The notes under the pieces were generated by a model. That model saw nothing but the letters and a program-made list of their open reading frames with translations. It was not told where the DNA came from and searched no databases. DNA of 64,000 nucleotides from JAKPQE01 sp041397845 (GTDB taxonomy: Bacteria; Pseudomonadota; Alphaproteobacteria; Rhizobiales; JAKPQE01), in NCBI GenBank assembly GCA_041397845.1, contig JAWKVW010000010.1, positions 59,302-123,301 on the forward strand. The letters run 5' to 3'. Every line of letters begins with the position of its first letter. The stretch's first letter is position 1. This document shows, in pieces, positions 43,664 through 51,849 of this stretch. The position numbers were made by a program, and so were the translations under genes.

Positions 43664-44635
43664 TCATGACAGGTCGGCAAGATGTCGCTGGACGGTGAAG
43701 CGCGATGTCGCGGCGGTCAGCACGGCGATGAGGAAGATTACGGCAAGGGCACCGAAATAGCCGGCCGGCCCGACCGAGAAGCCGCCGAACAGGGCATTGA
43801 CCTGGGCCGCGCCGGGGGTGCCGATCGCTTCGCCGGACAGCCAGTTGCCAAGGGCGAAGAGCAGCATCGCGCCGCCGCCGCCGGCAACGCCGCCCTTCAG
43901 GCCGAGCAGCATGAAATGGCGCTGGAACTCGCCGGCGATGAAGCTGTCCTCGGCGCCGACGAGATGCAGCACCTCGATGACGTCGCGGTTGCCGGCCATG
44001 GCGCCTCGGGTGGCGAAGATGACGCTGAGGACGGTGGCGGTCAGCACGAGGCCGAAGACGCCAAGGCCGATGATGACGGTGGTGCGGGCCATGGAGGCGA
44101 GGCGCTCGGTCCAGACGCGGTGGTCGTCGAGGCTGGCGCCGTTGATGGTGGCAAGGTCGCGGCGCAGGGCGGCAAAGTCGACGGCAGCCGGATCGGCGAC
44201 GGTGACGATGACGAGGCGCGGCACCGGCAGGCCGGCGATGTCGAGGCCGGCGCCGAGCCAGGGCTCGAGAAGGCGGGTGGTCTCCTCGGACGAGACCGTG
44301 CGGGCCGAGGCGACGCCCGGCGCGGCGCGGGCGATCCCGGCGGCGCGCTCAAGGGATGCCTCGATGTCGATGCCCTCGATCGGCCGAATCTGGATCGTTA
44401 CCTCGCGGGCGATGTCGCTCTGCCAGTCGCTGGCGGCGTCGCGAACGATCGACACGGCGCCGACGGTCAGGCAGGCAAGGAAGCTCATGATGGCGACGAC
44501 GAGCATCAGTGCGTTGCCGGCGATCGACTTCGGCGGGACGATGGCGACGGCGCCGCGCGAGGAGATCTCCGGCCCGGAGATTTCCGGCGCCGGGCGGCTG
44601 TCGGCCTTCGAATCCTTCTTCTGGCGGCTGGTCAT
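43664..44635 (-). CDS. ftsX: Cell division ABC transporter permease FtsX
   Basis: A 323-residue permease with four membrane segments: one after the N-terminal tail (LMLVVAIMSFLACLTVGAVS) and three in the C-terminal half (TVIIGLGVFGLVLTATVLSV and others). The extracellular loop with VTIQIRPIEGIDIEASLERA contacts peptidoglycan hydrolase regulators in relatives. FAALRRDLATINGASLDDHR is a family landmark. It begins 19 bases after the ftsE stop. It links constriction to cell-wall splitting. Confidence 0.93.
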   Translation of the reverse strand: MTSRQKKDSKADSRPAPEISGPEISSRGAVAIVPPKSIAGNALMLVVAIMSFLACLTVGAVSIVRDAASDWQSDIAREVTIQIRPIEGIDIEASLERAAGIARAAPGVASARTVSSEETTRLLEPWLGAGLDIAGLPVPRLVIVTVADPAAVDFAALRRDLATINGASLDDHRVWTERLASMARTTVIIGLGVFGLVLTATVLSVIFATRGAMAGNRDVIEVLHLVGAEDSFIAGEFQRHFMLLGLKGGVAGGGGAMLLFALGNWLSGEAIGTPGAAQVNALFGGFSVGPAGYFGALAVIFLIAVLTAATSRFTVQRHLADLS

Positions 44636-44654
44636 CGTCGCGGCACCCTCTCCG

Positions 44655-45314
44655 TCATTCGTAGACGTGGATCTGGCCGTCCTCGAGGACAAGGCGGCGG
44701 GCGTCGTAGCGGTCGAGCAGGGACAGGTCGTGGGTGGCGATGACGACAGCGGTGCCGGTCCGGTGCAGCTCGCTGAACAGGCGCAGGAGACGGTGGGCGA
44801 GCTGGGAATCGACGTTGCCGGTCGGCTCGTCGGCGAGCAGGAGGTCGGGCTGGCCGATGACGGCGCGGGCAATTGCGGCGCGCTGTTTCTCGCCGCCGGA
44901 GAGCACCGGCGGCAGGGCATGCATGCGCTCGCCGAGGCCGACCCATTCGAGCAGTTCCTTGACGTCGCTGCGATAGTCGGACTCGGACTTGCCCTGGACG
45001 CGCAGCGGCAGGGCAACATTCTCGAAGGTCGTCAGATGATCGAGCAGGCGGAAGTCCTGGAACACCATGCCGATGCGCCGGCGCAGGGGCGGCAGCTCGG
45101 CTTTCGGCAGCGTCTGGGTGTCCTTGCCGAAGGCGGTGATGAGGCCGCGGGTCGGCTTCAGCGACAGGAAGAAGAGGCGCAGCAGGGTGGTCTTGCCGGC
45201 GCCGGAGGGGCCGGTCAGATACTGGAAGGAGCCCGGCGCGATATGGAAGCTGAGATCGCGCAGGATCTCAGGGCCCATGCCATATCGGTGGCCGACATTC
45301 TCGAACCGGATCAC
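44655..45314 (-). CDS. ftsE: Cell division ATP-binding protein FtsE
   Basis: A 219-residue ABC ATPase. It has Walker A TGPSGAGKTTLLRLFFL, Q-loop GMVFQDFRLLDHLT, ABC signature LSGGEKQRAAIARAV, Walker B LLLADEPTGNVDS and H-loop IATHDLSLLD. The start is a GTG (45314; MIRFENVGHRYG), preceded by AAAGGAAACG as ribosome site; nothing upstream in the frame is conserved. A CtrA-type site lies 146 bases up. Confidence 0.95.
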   Translation of the reverse strand: MIRFENVGHRYGMGPEILRDLSFHIAPGSFQYLTGPSGAGKTTLLRLFFLSLKPTRGLITAFGKDTQTLPKAELPPLRRRIGMVFQDFRLLDHLTTFENVALPLRVQGKSESDYRSDVKELLEWVGLGERMHALPPVLSGGEKQRAAIARAVIGQPDLLLADEPTGNVDSQLAHRLLRLFSELHRTGTAVVIATHDLSLLDRYDARRLVLEDGQIHVYE

Positions 45315-45459
45315 CGCAACCGTTTCCTTTCGCGCCGACTTTTTGTCGTGGCGGCGCCGATTCGCTCGCCTCTGCCGGCAAGTCCTTGACGTGATGGGGT
45401 TTGCCCCGGCGCAATCGGCGCCGGGAAAACCTCGCCCGGTCAATTTGCGCGGCCTGGCG

Positions 45460-45474
45460 TTAACGTCTCATTAA
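45460..45474. promoter_or_regulatory. CtrA-type binding site between ftsEX and the DUF3426-hpt-cpdR operon
   Basis: TTAA-CGTCTCA-TTAA is a full match to TTAA-N7-TTAA. It lies 146 bases before ftsE and 112 bases before the DUF3426 gene. A partial copy, CGTTAACGTCTCG, follows at about 45533. It is the second of only two full matches in the window. Confidence 0.62.
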
Positions 45475-45585
45475 CGCTGACGGGGCGATCGAGAGGGACG
45501 ATCCCCGATCCGGTTATCATTCCGTTAACGTCTCGCGGAATAGGGTCGGGAAGTTCTCCACGAATGACGTCGGCCGATTCGTCCC

Positions 45586-46524
45586 ATGCAGATAACGTGT
45601 CCTTCGTGCCAGACCAGTTATGCCCTCCCCGATGGCACGATCGGCGAGGAAGGCCGGCGCGTGCAGTGCGCCTCCTGCGGCACCAAGTGGCTTGCCCATC
45701 CCGATCCCGATCCGGAACCTGACGTCGCGGCCGAGCCGCAGGCCGAGGCGGCGGACGACTTCGACATGGCGGCGGCGATGTCGTCGGACGAAGCGGCCGG
45801 CGACGACGCCTTTTCAGATTTCGCCGAGGGCTTTCCCGAGGGAGAGGGCGACAGCGGCAATTCGCAGTCGGGCGTCGACGACATTTTCTCGGCCGCGCTC
45901 GACGAAATCGACGAGGTCGCGTCCGGCGGCACAATCGACGGCGAGCATGCCCGGGTCGCGGTCGACCGGCCGGGCGAGGATATCGAGACGCTGGCATCAC
46001 GCCGACGGGCCGGCAAGTCCGGTCGCCTCGGCCGGATGGGCCGGATGCCGAAGCCGGCGGACATCGGGGCAAAGCTCAACGGCCGGGCCGGCCGGATCGC
46101 ACTTGCCGTGGCGGCGGTGCTGCTGGTCGCGGCGGTGCCGCTGCGCTCGCAGATCGTCCGGGTCGTGCCGGATCTTGCCGGGCTCTACGCGCTGGTTGGC
46201 CTCGAGGTGAACCTGCGCGGTCTTGCCTTCGACAATCTGAAGACCTCGCAAGGATATGAGAAGGGCGTGCCCTATCTCATCATCGAGGGCGAGATCGAGA
46301 ATGTCTCGGGACGGGCGGCGACGGTGCCGCCGATGCGCTTCTCGATCCGCACGGTTGACCGGCGCGAGATCTACGCCTGGTCGATGACGCCGAAGAAGGG
46401 TCTCCTTGCCGATGGCGAAAAGACGCAGTTCCGCACCCGGGTCGCCGCGCCGCCGGCCGGCGGCACCGAGGTTCAGGTCCGGTTCAACGATCCGGATCGC
46501 CGGCAGGCGAGCCTGATGCAATGA
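45586..46524 (+). CDS. MJ0042 zinc-ribbon and DUF3426 domain protein
   Basis: A 312-residue protein. An N-terminal zinc finger has two CxxC pairs (ITCPSCQTSYALPDG and VQCASCGTKWLAHPD). A long acidic, low-complexity linker (about 40-130) follows, then one membrane span (IALAVAAVLLVAAVPL). The C-terminus is a DUF3426 domain: LRGLAFDNLKTSQGYEKGVP, then LIIEGEIENVSGRAATVPP. The topology suggests a cytoplasmic zinc ribbon and an outward domain. Function is unknown, though it is widely kept beside ftsEX in alphaproteobacteria. Its stop overlaps the hpt start (ATGA). Confidence 0.9.
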   Translation: MQITCPSCQTSYALPDGTIGEEGRRVQCASCGTKWLAHPDPDPEPDVAAEPQAEAADDFDMAAAMSSDEAAGDDAFSDFAEGFPEGEGDSGNSQSGVDDIFSAALDEIDEVASGGTIDGEHARVAVDRPGEDIETLASRRRAGKSGRLGRMGRMPKPADIGAKLNGRAGRIALAVAAVLLVAAVPLRSQIVRVVPDLAGLYALVGLEVNLRGLAFDNLKTSQGYEKGVPYLIIEGEIENVSGRAATVPPMRFSIRTVDRREIYAWSMTPKKGLLADGEKTQFRTRVAAPPAGGTEVQVRFNDPDRRQASLMQ

Positions 46525-47075
46525 CGGCGCCGCGCGAGACGTCGATCCGCATGCTCTATGACGGTTCGACGATCGCCGACCGGGTCGAGCGCATTGCCGA
46601 GCGACTGGCGGAGAACCACACGCGCGACCGGCTGATGGTCGCGATCCTCAAGGGCAGCTTCGTTTTCGCGGCCGACCTGATGCGGGCGCTGATGCGCGCC
46701 GGCGTCGATGCCGATATCGATTTCCTAAGACTTTCCAGTTATGGCCAAGGCACCAGTTCGAGTGGAACGGTGACGGTACTGTGCGACGTCGCTGCGGAAA
46801 TTGCCGATCGTGACGTCGTCGTCATCGATGATATTCTGGATACGGGGCGTACCCTCGCATTTGCCAGGGAACATCTTCTGGCAAGGGGCGCCCGCTCGGT
46901 GGAAACCGTCGCGCTGATCGACAAGCCGGCGCGGCGTCAGGTTCGCATCCAGGCGGACCATGCGGGATTTCGCTGCGAGGACGTGTTCGTGGTGGGGTAC
47001 GGGATCGACATGGGCCAGCGGTATCGCGGTCTGCCGTTCATCGGCCATGTCGTCGAAGATGCGCCGGAGCGCTGA
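46521..47075 (+). CDS. hpt: Hypoxanthine phosphoribosyltransferase
   Basis: A 184-residue purine salvage enzyme converting hypoxanthine (or guanine) and PRPP to IMP (GMP). It has LMVAILKGSFVFAADLMRAL, LSSYGQGTSSSGTV, the PRPP-binding loop VVVIDDILDTGRTLAF, and VVGYGIDMGQRYRGLPFIG. Length is standard. It is co-transcribed with the DUF3426 gene (overlapping ATGA), and cpdR follows after 38 bases. Confidence 0.94.
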   Translation: MTAPRETSIRMLYDGSTIADRVERIAERLAENHTRDRLMVAILKGSFVFAADLMRALMRAGVDADIDFLRLSSYGQGTSSSGTVTVLCDVAAEIADRDVVVIDDILDTGRTLAFAREHLLARGARSVETVALIDKPARRQVRIQADHAGFRCEDVFVVGYGIDMGQRYRGLPFIGHVVEDAPER

Positions 47076-47113
47076 GGGAGCGCCCGGGACATCGAAAGAG
47101 AGGACGGGCGCCA

Positions 47114-47572
47114 ATGGGGCGGATACTCCTGACCGAGGATGACGATTCGGTCCGTGCATTCGTGCAGCGGGCATTGCAGATGGACGGCCATGAGGTGCTG
47201 ACTGCCGAGGACGGCGCCGAAGGCCTGGAAATCCTGACGCGGGAAGGCGGCCGGTTCGACCTGCTGCTCACCGACATCAAGATGCCGGTCATGGACGGCA
47301 TCGCGCTGGCGCTGTCGGCGGCCCGCGATTTTCCCAAGCTGACGATCCTTTTGATGACCGGCTATGCCGACCAGCGGGAGCGGGCCTCGAATCTCGAGGC
47401 GCTGATCCACGATGTGGTGACGAAGCCGTTCACGCTCGCAGACATCCGCGCGGCGGTCAGCGAGGCGATTGCCGCCAGCGCCAAGCCGGGGGATGGTGCG
47501 CAAGCGGCTGGCGGGCAGGGGACTGGCGGGCAGGCGGACGATCAGTACCGGCGCAGCAGCCTTTCCAGATAA
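47114..47572 (+). CDS. cpdR: CpdR-like single-domain response regulator
   Basis: A 152-residue receiver-only protein. The receiver (1-120) has RILLTEDDDSVRAFVQRALQ, the phospho-Asp in LLLTDIKMPVMDGIALALSA, LLMTGYADQRERASNLEALI and VVTKPFTLADIRAAV. This matches CpdR, which in the unphosphorylated state brings ClpXP to the pole and starts breakdown of CtrA and others. A 30-residue Gly/Ala-rich tail beyond the normal 118-120 residues overlaps the 3' end of the convergent DUF4175 gene by 31 bases. It is the third gene after a CtrA-type site. Confidence 0.9.
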   Translation: MGRILLTEDDDSVRAFVQRALQMDGHEVLTAEDGAEGLEILTREGGRFDLLLTDIKMPVMDGIALALSAARDFPKLTILLMTGYADQRERASNLEALIHDVVTKPFTLADIRAAVSEAIAASAKPGDGAQAAGGQGTGGQADDQYRRSSLSR

Positions 47573-50043
47573 TCGCGTTCCAGATCGGGGCGGGCAGCCT
47601 CGCCAAGGCGCCGGCGGATTTCCTCGAGGATCTGCCGGGCCCGGGCGGCGTCGATTTCGTCGGGCACCTTGACGCTGTCGCCGAACTGCGGGCCGAAGGT
47701 GCGGTCCGGCCGGCCAAGCGGGTCCTCGCGGCCACCGGATCGGCCGCACCGGCCGCCACGGCCGGCGCGCTGGCGCTCGGCCATCTGTTCGGCAAGGCTT
47801 TCGGCGCCTTCGCGCAGATTGCGCAGGGCCTCGCCCTGATTGCCAAGGGCCGGGCCGGAAAAGCCGCGGCCGAGATTGCGGGCCGCCTCGCCCATTTCGC
47901 GGCCGGCCCGATCAAGGGCCTCGTTCTTGCCGTCGCCGAGGCTTTCAAGGCCCTTGGCAAGGTTTTCGAGGGCCTGCTGCAACTGGTGCTGCTGGCGGGC
48001 GATGTCGTTGAACTGCCGGCGCAGCTCCTCGGCCCCAGGGCCCCCGGTCTCGCCGTCATTTGAGGAATCGCCCGGCACCTTGCGGCCCTGATCGAACTGG
48101 AAGGTCTCGTCCATCAATTGCTGCTGGCGGCGGATCATGTCGGCGAGCTCTTCCATCGCCTTGTTCATCTCGCCGGCCACCGGATCGCTCTGGCCGGAAT
48201 TGCCGGTCTCGAGATTTTCCATCATCCGCTGCAGCTCGGACAGCATCTGGCGGGCGGCGTCGCGGGCGCCGGACTTCGCCAGGTTCTCAAGCTCGCCGAG
48301 CATCCTGTCGAGATCCTGCGGGGTGATGGTCATGGCATCGCGATCGAGCGGCGCGTTGGCGTCGGGCTGGCGCTCGGCGAGCGCCTGCATGAATTTTGCC
48401 AGAGCCGCGCGCAATTCGTCGGTGAGGCGGGAGATTTCCTCGTCGGAGGCGCCGTTCTCGAGTGCTTCCATCAGCTTGTCGGCGGCGGCGCGCACCGCCT
48501 CGGCCTCGAGCGAGAGCCGGCCGTCCTCGATCGACAGGGCGATTTCCCAGAGAAGATCAACGACACCGCGCAGGTCGTCGTCGCTTGCCGCGTCAAGCAG
48601 GCGCCGGTGGGCAACGACCAGTCCGAGATAGACGTTGCGGTCCGGCATGAACCGTTCCGGCGCAATCATCACGGCGGCAAGCGCATCGGCAACGCGCGGG
48701 GCGGCGTTGGCATCAAGGGCAAGCCAGCGGCGCTGCTCGATGATGGCGCGGGAGAGGGGATTGCCGAAGCGGCGGCCGGGAAGAGTCATGCGGACACGGT
48801 CGCTTTTCCCCTCCTGCCCGGCTTCGTCGCGGGCGACGAGCGTCATGATCGCGGTCGCGCCGGCCCAGGGGTGGGCGGTGAGATTGCGAACGGTTTCGGC
48901 GCGGCCGTCGCGAACGCGGGCCTGCGGCAGGCGCAAGGGAAAGTCGGGGGCACCATAGAGCGGTCGGGCGTCACCCTTGCCGTCCGCCTTTGGCTGCTCG
49001 AAGAGAGCGGTTGCGGCAACGACGCCATAGTCATCGGCCAGCCGATACTTCAGCGACAGGGCGCCGCTCGCGGTCGCGGCCGGCTGGTCGAGCACCTCGA
49101 TGGTCGGGTCAGCGTCGTCCTCGACCGCGAAGGTCCAGTCGCGGAGGGTGTTGCCCTTGCCCTCGACCGTGAGCCGGGAGGCGGTCGCAAGGGGAAGGCG
49201 ATATTCGAGAAGCGCCGAGGCGGCCTGACCGTTCGCGCTGTTTGCCGCATCCGGTGAAACCGGCTCTGCGGATTTGCGGCCCGCTTCGGTCTCAACGACG
49301 AGGGCGAGCCCGGCAGCGGCGGGCATCCGGACGACGACGAGGCTTCCTTCCGGCACAGTGAGCGGCGGCGCGGCTGCCTCGGCGGCCAGAAGCTGCGGCG
49401 GCCGGCCGGTATAGGCCGGCGGATTGAGCCAGGCATCGATGCGCAGATCGGGCGGGGTCGCGATCGCCGGTGGCCGGAAGGCGCTGGCGAGGAGTTGCAG
49501 CCGGGCGTCGCCGGCATGGGCGGCAGCGGCGACCAGCAGAAGGAGCAGCAGGGCGCGCAGCGAATAGGGGTCCCGGCGGTCGGCACGGGGCGACGGCGTG
49601 CCGGCACTCAGGTTGCCGAGGCGGGCAACGAGGCGACGGCGGTGCGCCTGCCAAAGGGCGCGGGTTCCCCGGTCGGCATCGTTGGAGAGGCTGTCCTCGA
49701 GGGTCGCGAGCGGCCGGTCGGCAAGGCCGTTGACCCGCTCGAGGCGGGCAAGGGCAGCGGCGCGATCGGGCCAGCGCAGGCGGGAAAGCGGCAGCGCGGC
49801 GGCGATGGCGGCCATGACAAAGGCGGCGACGAGCGGCAGGCGGAAGAGATCCGGAAGCGCCTGCCGGGCACCGGCCCAGGCGAGAATCAAAAAGGCGCCG
49901 GCGACACCGAGCATCGGCGTTGCCGTGCGCCAGACATTTTCCCAGAAAAGCGCGGCGCGGGCGCGCCAGAGGACGCCGCCCATGGCTGGCGGCAGGGCTT
50001 CGCCCCGCTGCCGCCGTTCCGCTTCGCCTGCCGCGTCCATCAT
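47542..50043 (-). CDS. TIGR02302/DUF4175 family large membrane protein
   Basis: An 833-residue protein with two or three membrane segments near the N-terminus (TPMLGVAGAFLILAWAGARQ, LPLVAAFVMAAIAAALPL) and one after the first 170 residues. A long periplasmic part contains beta-sandwich-like stretches (PDLRIDAWLNPPAYTGRP). Coiled-coil-rich segments near the C-terminus are dense in Gln, Glu and Met (IRRQQQLMDETFQFDQGRKV, LRRQFNDIARQQHQLQQALE). The family is conserved in Hyphomicrobiales beside cpdR, but its role is unknown. It overlaps cpdR at the 3' ends. Confidence 0.88.
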   Translation of the reverse strand: MMDAAGEAERRQRGEALPPAMGGVLWRARAALFWENVWRTATPMLGVAGAFLILAWAGARQALPDLFRLPLVAAFVMAAIAAALPLSRLRWPDRAAALARLERVNGLADRPLATLEDSLSNDADRGTRALWQAHRRRLVARLGNLSAGTPSPRADRRDPYSLRALLLLLLVAAAAHAGDARLQLLASAFRPPAIATPPDLRIDAWLNPPAYTGRPPQLLAAEAAAPPLTVPEGSLVVVRMPAAAGLALVVETEAGRKSAEPVSPDAANSANGQAASALLEYRLPLATASRLTVEGKGNTLRDWTFAVEDDADPTIEVLDQPAATASGALSLKYRLADDYGVVAATALFEQPKADGKGDARPLYGAPDFPLRLPQARVRDGRAETVRNLTAHPWAGATAIMTLVARDEAGQEGKSDRVRMTLPGRRFGNPLSRAIIEQRRWLALDANAAPRVADALAAVMIAPERFMPDRNVYLGLVVAHRRLLDAASDDDLRGVVDLLWEIALSIEDGRLSLEAEAVRAAADKLMEALENGASDEEISRLTDELRAALAKFMQALAERQPDANAPLDRDAMTITPQDLDRMLGELENLAKSGARDAARQMLSELQRMMENLETGNSGQSDPVAGEMNKAMEELADMIRRQQQLMDETFQFDQGRKVPGDSSNDGETGGPGAEELRRQFNDIARQQHQLQQALENLAKGLESLGDGKNEALDRAGREMGEAARNLGRGFSGPALGNQGEALRNLREGAESLAEQMAERQRAGRGGRCGRSGGREDPLGRPDRTFGPQFGDSVKVPDEIDAARARQILEEIRRRLGEAARPDLERDYLERLLRRY

Positions 50044-50149
50044 GCCGTCGCCGGTCTCCCTGCGGGCGGCGACCGCGACGGTCTTGCCCGTGCCAGATAT
50101 CTAGCACGGAAGTGCGGCAAGACGAGGACGCAGCTTCGTCCGACGATGT

Positions 50150-50497
50150 TCAGACAGTGATGTCGAGAAGGGTACCGAGACCGTCCTTCGGCCGGCTGGC
50201 GGCGCCGTTGTTGCCAGCTTCGGTTTCCGAGGCAGGCTTGATGGAGACGACGGCGGCGTCGGACGCGGCCTTCGCCGGGCCGCTGGAGCTGCCGGAGCCC
50301 TGCGGCTGCTTGGCCGCTTCAAGCGACTTCCTGGCGAAGTCGAGCCCGGTCTCGGCCTTTTCTCCCTCGACGGATTCGGGCCGGAGGCTGTTGCCGGCTT
50401 CGACGGCAGCGGCTGCCGGAGCGCCGGCGCCACGGGTGGCGTTGGCCATCGTGGCATAAGCCGCGCTCGAGACGCTCGATACGGAATTCACGGCCAT
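50150..50497 (-). CDS. Small uncharacterised protein, low-complexity
   Basis: A 115-residue protein rich in Ala, Ser and Gly (AVNSVSSVSSAAYATMANAT) with no signal peptide or membrane span. The C-terminus ends GTLLDITV. The N-terminal pattern faintly resembles short YjfB-type motility proteins, but this is weak. A strong ribosome site (AAGGAGG) just before ATG 50497 supports real translation. It lies alone between DUF4175 and the GNAT gene. Confidence 0.6.
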   Translation of the reverse strand: MAVNSVSSVSSAAYATMANATRGAGAPAAAAVEAGNSLRPESVEGEKAETGLDFARKSLEAAKQPQGSGSSSGPAKAASDAAVVSIKPASETEAGNNGAASRPKDGLGTLLDITV

Positions 50498-50711
50498 GGC
50501 GGCCTCCTTTGCGTCGATGGACCCTGTCGTTGATTGACGAGGCCATTGTCGCAGCGTCGCCTTACCCGGAGCTTTTGGATTTCGTTAAACTTTTCGCCGT
50601 CGCGCGGATTGTGCCGATTCCCGGTTTGTTAATCGGGAGCGGCTAGCCTGCAACCCACAACATCGAGACACGGCCCGGTTTCGGGGCCGGAAAGAATTTG
50701 GGGTAGGCGCA

Positions 50712-51842
50712 ATGATCTTTGCCGACAACGGCAGGCTTTCCTTTTCCGCATTCGACAGTTTCGAGCCGGTCCGCGATCTCTGGGCGGCCCTTTGCGGGGT
50801 TGCCGAGCCGGCACCGCTGCAGTCGCTCAGCTATCTTGAAACCTGGTGGGAGACGGTCGGCCGGGAGCGGCACGAGGCGATGCGTCTCGTTGTTGCCGGC
50901 GATGCCGCGGGACCGTTCGCGATCCTGCCGCTGGTGCTCGGCCGCTATCACACGGTGCGCTATGTCGAATGGATGGGTGATGCCGACCAGCTCTGGCGCG
51001 GTCCGCTCGTTGCGCGCGACGTGATGGCGGGGCTGTCGCCGGCAGCGGCGCTCAGGCTGGTCGACGGCGCGGCGGCATCTCTCGGCGAGCCGATCGATGC
51101 ACTGCTCCTGCGCGACATGCCGGCTGCCGTCAACGGCCTCGACAATCCGTTCGTCGGGCCCGACGCGGTGGCGACCGGCGCCGGGCATCTGCGTTTCGAT
51201 CTCGCTGTTGCACAGCCGGCGCCGGGAACGGCGCAGCTTGCCGACCGGCTCGGCGCGCTTGGTCCGGTGACCTTCGAGGCGGCGGGCGACCGGGACGAGC
51301 GCGGTTACCTGTTTTCGATATTCGCCGAACAGACGAGCGCCGTCGCGGCCATGCACCACCGCGCCGATCCGCTCGCCGGGGCGGGCCTGTCGTTCCTGCA
51401 TCGCCTGGCGATGGGCGAGGCGAGCGCGACGGTGGACGGCACGGGCAGTTTCCTTGCCGGGCTTTTTGTCGGCGACCGGCCGGCCGGCGTGTTTTTCGCC
51501 CTGACGGCGGGCGATCATGCCGTTGCCATCGGCGCGTCGCGCTCGCTCGACCGGGACATGCAGCGCGCGGCGCCGGGGCGGCTCGTTGCGCAGCTCGCCC
51601 TCGAGCAGCTCGGGCGGGCAGGCTTCTCGACCCTCGACATGCCTCTCGTCGGGGCGACATCGGCGGGACTGCCGGCCGGGGCGGCGCTGGTGCCGCATGG
51701 CCACCTGTTCCGCCAGCAGACGACGCTCGGCTATCTCCTTTGCGCCGGCGAGCGGACGCTTGCCCGGGTCAAGGCGAGCTATCACGAGCCGGTGCGGCAG
51801 CGGCGGGTCGAAGAGGCCGCTCGCGAGGAGCGCGCCGCCTGA
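50712..51842 (+). CDS. GNAT/BcsL (CelD-like) acetyltransferase family protein
   Basis: A 376-residue protein of the FemAB/GNAT fold with CelD/BcsL-like features. It has LQSLSYLETWWETVGRERHE, LPLVLGRYHTVRYVEWMGDA, FLHRLAMGEASATVDGTGSF and VGDRPAGVFFALTAGDHAVA; ALEQLGRAGFSTLDMPLVG and a terminal TLARVKASYHEPVRQRR complete it. The family occurs with cellulose or capsule genes; none is nearby, so its substrate is unknown. Confidence 0.82.
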   Translation: MIFADNGRLSFSAFDSFEPVRDLWAALCGVAEPAPLQSLSYLETWWETVGRERHEAMRLVVAGDAAGPFAILPLVLGRYHTVRYVEWMGDADQLWRGPLVARDVMAGLSPAAALRLVDGAAASLGEPIDALLLRDMPAAVNGLDNPFVGPDAVATGAGHLRFDLAVAQPAPGTAQLADRLGALGPVTFEAAGDRDERGYLFSIFAEQTSAVAAMHHRADPLAGAGLSFLHRLAMGEASATVDGTGSFLAGLFVGDRPAGVFFALTAGDHAVAIGASRSLDRDMQRAAPGRLVAQLALEQLGRAGFSTLDMPLVGATSAGLPAGAALVPHGHLFRQQTTLGYLLCAGERTLARVKASYHEPVRQRRVEEAAREERAA

Positions 51843-51849
51843 GCCCTTT

